Part shown: piece by piece, positions 12,198 through 16,018 of the stretch
Layout of the letters: each line of letters begins with the position of its first letter
Numbering within the stretch: position 1 is the stretch's first letter
Source of the DNA: JAFGQJ01 sp964588525
GTDB taxonomy: Bacteria; Spirochaetota; Spirochaetia; SZUA-6; DRHE01
NCBI GenBank assembly: GCA_964588525.1
Contig: CAZPQC010000091.1
Span: 1 to 16,018, forward strand
Direction of reading: 5' to 3'
Length of the DNA: 16,018 nucleotides
Translations under genes and position numbers: made by a program
Notes under the pieces: model-generated
What the model was told of the DNA's origin: nothing
The model's database searches: none
The model's input: the letters and a program-made list of their open reading frames with translations, nothing else

Positions 12198-15146
12198 ATG
12201 GGCAAATACGGTAATCTGTCGGACCAGGAACGACGAAAGCTCTACCGGGATTTCTCCAGAGCGGCCAAGGAGATCAAGGTGGATGGCAACCTTGGTTCGG
12301 CTGCGGCCGGCCGGGGTGCGCCCGGCCGAGGCGCCGCCGAGCAGGCGGTGGGCCAATGCGGCGCCTTGGGACCGGCTCGCCAAGGTGAGAGGGAAGCTCA
12401 GCAAGCGGCGGAGCGTTTTCTCTTCCATCGGCGCCGGCGCAAACGACCCTCCTATCGCGTCCGGCTGAAGATCGAGAGCTTCGCCTACAGCGAGGGCTTC
12501 GAGATCAGCGGAATTCGCCAATTTCTATCCAGTCTGTTCTCCTTTCTCTGGCCGAACCGGGATCCTGTTCCGGTGAGATTTCTGAAAACCCTGGTTCTGG
12601 ACAGCGCCCATCGTGGGGACCCGGAAGGGTACAGCCTGGTCCACACGCTGCTGGAGCTGCAGAAGATGGCCGAGAACCTGCTTACGGGAGGAGGGTTTCT
12701 TCGCCGGGTCAGCGACAGCGGCTACAATTTGAAGGGCGACCTGACGAGAGATCTGTTGAACTGGGAACCCGCGGGCTACCGCCTGATGATGAGCTTTCAG
12801 AAGATACCCCCTCGGCTGCTCGAGGCTCTCGAGTCCCTGCGGAGCAGATTCGAACAGCAGAAGAATGTGGATGTGTTCGAGCTGACGGATGTGGTCAAGG
12901 GAGTGTACAGAATCACCTTGGGCGTTCAAGCCGATCCGGATGTCCTGGAGGAGCGGATCCGCAGTGCCGGAGAGTTGATCAAAGGCCTGTACAAACGCGT
13001 GTATACGGACGAGGAGAAGATTCAGCAGGTTTGCACCCGTATAAATCATCAGATCGCCGATTTCCTGGCCTGCTACACCCGTTTGAAATGGTTCGCCGGT
13101 CAGCTGTATCCGGCCCTGCTGAAGATGCTGAACCGCTTCCGAACCCAGGCGCAGGTGGCTTCGATCCTGGAGAATATCTACGCCTTCGTCGGTTTGGACA
13201 TAAAAGAGGTGCTGATCCTCCGGGAATCTAGGAAGCTTGCCCCTTCGAGGGAAAGACGTGAACCGGGGCGAGCGGTTCAGGCCGCGGAGTCCGAAGAGGA
13301 ATCTCGTGAGGAATCCCCACAGGAGGAGCCGGAGGAACCGGAGGAACTGGAGGAACTCGAAGAACCGAAAGAACCGGTGTTCGACTTCAACGAGGAGTTC
13401 CGCGGAATCCTCACCATCCTGGACTACGCCTTCCCCGGATGCCGGGCTCAACACATCTGGGAAGGGGATTACTCGATCCTGCTGTGGTTTCAGCAGAAGA
13501 TCTTTTCCCATCGGGACTACAGGGGCCCCGTGGTGTCCCGTCGGCTCGATTTCATGGACCTGCTCTGGAAGATCAGCCGCTACGATCCGCTGGCACCGGT
13601 GATTGTCCTGCACGAGCTCATCGGTCAGATGTTGGAGTCTCTCAATCCGGAAACCCTCGTGGACCTGGTCGATCCCCTCCGCAGCCGCAAATTGCGGTCG
13701 GCGGATTTGTTCACAGAGATTCGCCGACAGTGGCGGGCGGCCCGGGAGGAAGTGCTGCTGCGCTATCTCAAGGAGGTGGACTACTTCGAGAAGGAACTTT
13801 CCCTTCGGGAGAAGGAGGGGGAGGGCCGTTTTCTGAACTCTACAATCGCCCGCAAAACGATCGAGACGATAAACCAGATCCGAAATCACATCATCCGCGG
13901 TTACGGGCATGTAGCCCTGATCATGGACCGCAAGGAGTATTTCCGCTGCCGTCCTCTGTACGCAGTGACCAAGGATCTGCACGAATTCCTGGACGAGTTG
14001 GTCATCCGCAGGGATCAGCTGAACACCGACAACCCGATCGTGCGCCAGCGCTTCGACCGGGAGGATCTGGTCGAGCGTCAGCCGGGTCCGTTGATGAATC
14101 AGATTCACTGCTATATCGAGGCTCTTCCGGAAGAGAAGAGGATACTTAAAAATCCCTTAGGAGAATACAACCGGGTGTTCCTGGAGATCCTCTTCGGATT
14201 CACCGAAGTAATGGATTTCCTGCTCAATGACGAGCGGAGCCGCTTGGGAGAGGCCGGTGCCGAGGTGCTTTTCGCTTCCGCGGAGGAGCGGAGGATCTAC
14301 AAAGAGATCGAAAATGATCAAACCCCGCTGCGAGTGGATCTGAAGAAGGACTTCGAAGAGATCGACAGGCTGACCGGTCTGTTTTCGAAGAACGAGTACC
14401 TGCGCTTCATGCCCGCTCTGTTCCAGAACAGCCGGCAGGCGGGGCAGCCGCTCAGCCTGATGGTGATGGATCTGGACCGCTTCAAGGCCATCAACGACAC
14501 CCTGGGACACGATTTTGGAGATGAGATCCTGAAGCTGGCCGCAGGTGTGATCCTCTCCTCGGGCAGGGATGAGGATCTGGCCGTTCGCTTCGGCGGCGAT
14601 GAGCTCCTGGTCGCGGTGAAGGGTGATGTCGCCGCGGCCTTGGGTCAGGCCGCCCGCATCCGCAGCCGCTACTACGAACTGCTCAAGGAGCGTTTTGCGG
14701 AACGGCTGAAGGAAATCCCCCTGCTCATGGCTCAAAAAGAGCTGGCGGAGAAGAAGAAGGCTGATCCCACCTACCGGGGAGGGATCGAGGATTTCCTGGA
14801 ACGCTGGAAGGGTAAGGGGCTCGGCACCCTGTCTATCGGGGTGGCCCAGGGATTGGGGAAGCGGCTGAAAAAACCCTGTGCGGATGAGAAGGAGCTTTTC
14901 CGGAGGGCGGACAAGATCCTCTACCTGGCCAAAGACTCCGGGGGAAATCGAAGCGTAGCCATGTTCGATACCCTCGAAATTCCCCTGACAGCAAAAGAAT
15001 ACGGCGACTTCGTACAGTACCTCGAGAATATAGCGGTATCCGAGCGCGTCGAAGCGGCCAAACGCTTCGTGGATCTCCGCCTGGCCAACAATCAGGCCCC
15101 CCTTTTCTGGAACTATCCCTACCAGAAGTATCTGCAGGATCCGTAG
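12198..15146 (+). CDS. Large GGDEF-domain protein, putative diguanylate cyclase
   Basis: A 982-residue soluble protein with no visible transmembrane segment. The C-terminal GGDEF domain (about residues 735-905) synthesises c-di-GMP in its family. It has DLDRFKAINDTLGHDFGD from D758 (metal- and GTP-binding residues), the signature GGDEL at 799-803, and an intact inhibitory RxxD site (R790, D793). The final signature residue is Leu instead of Phe. A charged insertion of about 40 residues precedes the conserved GTLSIGVAQ strand. The first 730 residues match nothing I recognise: a helical block to about 360, a Glu/Pro-rich linker (about 362-393) and a second helical block. Residues about 30-75 may result from two compensating frameshifts (see findings). 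The input signal is unknown. Activity is likely but not certain. Confidence 0.88.
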   Translation: MGKYGNLSDQERRKLYRDFSRAAKEIKVDGNLGSAAAGRGAPGRGAAEQAVGQCGALGPARQGEREAQQAAERFLFHRRRRKRPSYRVRLKIESFAYSEGFEISGIRQFLSSLFSFLWPNRDPVPVRFLKTLVLDSAHRGDPEGYSLVHTLLELQKMAENLLTGGGFLRRVSDSGYNLKGDLTRDLLNWEPAGYRLMMSFQKIPPRLLEALESLRSRFEQQKNVDVFELTDVVKGVYRITLGVQADPDVLEERIRSAGELIKGLYKRVYTDEEKIQQVCTRINHQIADFLACYTRLKWFAGQLYPALLKMLNRFRTQAQVASILENIYAFVGLDIKEVLILRESRKLAPSRERREPGRAVQAAESEEESREESPQEEPEEPEELEELEEPKEPVFDFNEEFRGILTILDYAFPGCRAQHIWEGDYSILLWFQQKIFSHRDYRGPVVSRRLDFMDLLWKISRYDPLAPVIVLHELIGQMLESLNPETLVDLVDPLRSRKLRSADLFTEIRRQWRAAREEVLLRYLKEVDYFEKELSLREKEGEGRFLNSTIARKTIETINQIRNHIIRGYGHVALIMDRKEYFRCRPLYAVTKDLHEFLDELVIRRDQLNTDNPIVRQRFDREDLVERQPGPLMNQIHCYIEALPEEKRILKNPLGEYNRVFLEILFGFTEVMDFLLNDERSRLGEAGAEVLFASAEERRIYKEIENDQTPLRVDLKKDFEEIDRLTGLFSKNEYLRFMPALFQNSRQAGQPLSLMVMDLDRFKAINDTLGHDFGDEILKLAAGVILSSGRDEDLAVRFGGDELLVAVKGDVAAALGQAARIRSRYYELLKERFAERLKEIPLLMAQKELAEKKKADPTYRGGIEDFLERWKGKGLGTLSIGVAQGLGKRLKKPCADEKELFRRADKILYLAKDSGGNRSVAMFDTLEIPLTAKEYGDFVQYLENIAVSERVEAAKRFVDLRLANNQAPLFWNYPYQKYLQDP

Positions 15147-15165
15147 GCAAGCTCGGCTCTGCCTA
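15144..15165. other. Short hairpin between convergent genes
   Basis: TAGGCA (15144-15149, including the GGDEF stop codon) pairs perfectly with TGCCTA (15160-15165) around a 10-base loop. It lies in the 36-bp gap between two convergent genes, where a bidirectional terminator would be expected, but there is no T run on either side. Role uncertain. Confidence 0.3.
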
Positions 15166-15182
15166 TCTCAGATCTTGCGACC

Positions 15183-15659
15183 TCAGCTCTCGGATCGACC
15201 CAACAGCTTTTCAAGCACTATAACGTGGGTACGTTCCTGGTCCTCGAGGAAGCCGAACGCCCGGCGGGCGACGGGGATCTTGCTCTTGTGATGCAGGGCG
15301 GCAAACAAGTTGTAGATCTCCCTCTCCTTCTCGAGAATGGTCTTCAGGCTCCTGCGGATCTGGTCGTAGCGATCGCTTGAAAGCGGTTCGACCGCTTGTG
15401 GATCGTGGATGTGCAGTTCTTTTCCTGCGATTATTTGCTCCAACTCCGGATCACCGATGCGGTCGTCGATCATATCGCGGATCAGGCGCTGGTGGCCTAG
15501 TTCCTCGTCCAGGATGCGAACCAGGCTCTGGGGTACCTCGATGCCGGCGAGTTCCGCTTTCAGGGAGGAGTAGAGATTGTAGATCTCCTTTTCCAGGGTC
15601 AACGCGCTGGAGAGGATCGATCTGAGCCCAATTTTCCGCATCGATTGTAGCAGACCCAT
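15183..15659 (-). CDS. Ferritin-like di-iron protein (rubrerythrin-type)
   Basis: A 158-residue cytoplasmic four-helix protein with a complete set of carboxylate-bridged di-iron ligands: E25 in LEKEIYNLY, E53 and H56 in EELGH, E114 in KEREIYNLF, and E142 and H145 in QERTH. The two halves repeat the same pattern (EIYNLY then ExxH; EIYNLF then ExxH), the internal symmetry typical of ferritin/rubrerythrin folds. No rubredoxin-type cysteines are present, so it is not a full rubrerythrin. Iron storage, peroxide removal or another oxidative role are all possible. It lies 19 bp after the GDT1-like gene and probably shares its transcript, fitting a metal-homeostasis unit. The upstream ribosome site (AGAAAGA) is weak. 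Confidence 0.8.
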   Translation of the reverse strand: MGLLQSMRKIGLRSILSSALTLEKEIYNLYSSLKAELAGIEVPQSLVRILDEELGHQRLIRDMIDDRIGDPELEQIIAGKELHIHDPQAVEPLSSDRYDQIRRSLKTILEKEREIYNLFAALHHKSKIPVARRAFGFLEDQERTHVIVLEKLLGRSES

Positions 15660-15678
15660 CGGTAATTCTTTCTGATGC

Positions 15679-15963
15679 TCAGGCCTTGAAGGCCTCGTAG
15701 AGGGTCAGGGCTCCGAAGCCGATGAACACGACTCCGGCTGCGATCTTGATCACCTTTTCCGGAACAAAGCGTCCGATCGCCGAACCCAGAACCGCGGCCA
15801 TCAGGGTCGTCAGGATCAAGGCCCCGGTCGCCCCGATGAGCACCGACAGGAAGGCCTTGCGGTTCGCGGCCAGGGCAAAGATCGATAGTTGCGTCTTGTC
15901 TCCCAGCTCGGCCAGAAAGATCATGAGAAAGGTGGATGCGATAAGTCTCAGATTCAACAGCAT
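15679..15963 (-). CDS. GDT1/UPF0016 family cation transporter, single-repeat form
   Basis: A 94-residue inner-membrane protein with three hydrophobic segments (about residues 5-20, 36-60, 70-90). It has the family signature ELGDKTQ at 19-25, which lines the cation path in the GDT1/TMEM165/MneA group of Mn2+ or Ca2+ exporters. Full-length members carry two such repeats; this one has a single repeat and would need to form a dimer, either with itself or with a partner gene. No second copy is visible in the window, although the region to the right is cut off. TAGGAG, overlapping the previous stop codon, is a good ribosome-binding site 8 nt from the ATG, so it is tightly coupled to the upstream gene. 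Mn2+ is a likely substrate, by family only. Confidence 0.88.
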   Translation of the reverse strand: MLLNLRLIASTFLMIFLAELGDKTQLSIFALAANRKAFLSVLIGATGALILTTLMAAVLGSAIGRFVPEKVIKIAAGVVFIGFGALTLYEAFKA

Positions 15964-15971
15964 TAGTTCTC

Positions 15972-16018
15972 CTATCCCAGCGCTACATCCAGGGTCATCA
16001 TCACGGTGAATCCCAGCA
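15972..16018 (-). CDS. C-terminus of a probable ZIP family metal transporter (partial)
   Basis: Only the last 14 complete codons plus a stop are in the window, reading LGFTVMMTLDVALG. This resembles the end of bacterial ZIP (GufA-type) metal transporters, which often finish with a hydrophobic helix and Leu-Asp-Val-Ala-Leu-Gly. The stop overlaps the ribosome-binding site of the GDT1-like gene 8 bp downstream, so both are likely co-transcribed. The call rests on very little sequence and on the metal-related neighbours. Confidence 0.5.
   Translation of the reverse strand, partial: LGFTVMMTLDVALG

Noticed and set aside
12525..14108. Long antisense open frame (527 codons) inside the GGDEF gene
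   Set aside because: Its translation is rich in His, Gln and Leu in the way typical of the shadow of a GC-rich gene, and the + strand frame has clear domain motifs.

Overview
The window comes from a diderm bacterium with moderately high G+C (roughly 60% by eye). Membership of the Spirochaetota is the best guess. The main reason is a tripartite efflux pump whose periplasmic adaptor lacks the alpha-helical hairpin, as reported for BesA of Borrelia burgdorferi; the very large GGDEF protein with an unassignable N-terminal half is also compatible. This placement is inference, because no rRNA or marker gene is present.

Layout. 1-803: a UPF0280 (ApbE-like) protein on +, possibly continuing a gene upstream of the window. 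804-1118: a gap between convergent genes that is not empty. It carries an 18-bp palindrome, a near-perfect sigma-54 (-24/-12) promoter, a strong 5' hairpin starting at the predicted transcription start, and a long bulged stem followed by six T. I read it as a free-standing sigma-54-dependent small RNA of about 130 nt. 1119-2054 (-): an unrecognised membrane protein with a Gly/Ser-rich tail and its own promoter. 2188-4747 (+): a secreted/membrane protein of unknown function, an aldo/keto reductase and a nitrilase-superfamily amidohydrolase, closely spaced and probably one operon.

4881-10253 (+): an RND efflux operon in the order adaptor, inner-membrane pump, TolC-like channel, with tight or overlapping junctions. 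10320-10661 (+): an N-terminal fragment of a uroporphyrinogen-decarboxylase-family protein, evidently a decayed gene. 10743-12137 (-): a MATE-family transporter. 12198-15146 (+): a 982-residue GGDEF protein with an intact inhibitory site and a possible pair of compensating frameshifts near its N-terminus.

15183-16018 (-): a probable metal-handling operon, transcribed leftward from the right edge: the last codons of a likely ZIP transporter, a single-repeat GDT1/UPF0016 cation transporter, and a ferritin-like protein with a full set of di-iron ligands.

Overall the window is mostly envelope transport (RND, MATE, ZIP, GDT1) plus one c-di-GMP signalling gene. The most novel-looking element is the sigma-54 RNA locus at 802-1098. 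No tRNA, rRNA, CRISPR array, insertion sequence or integrase was seen.
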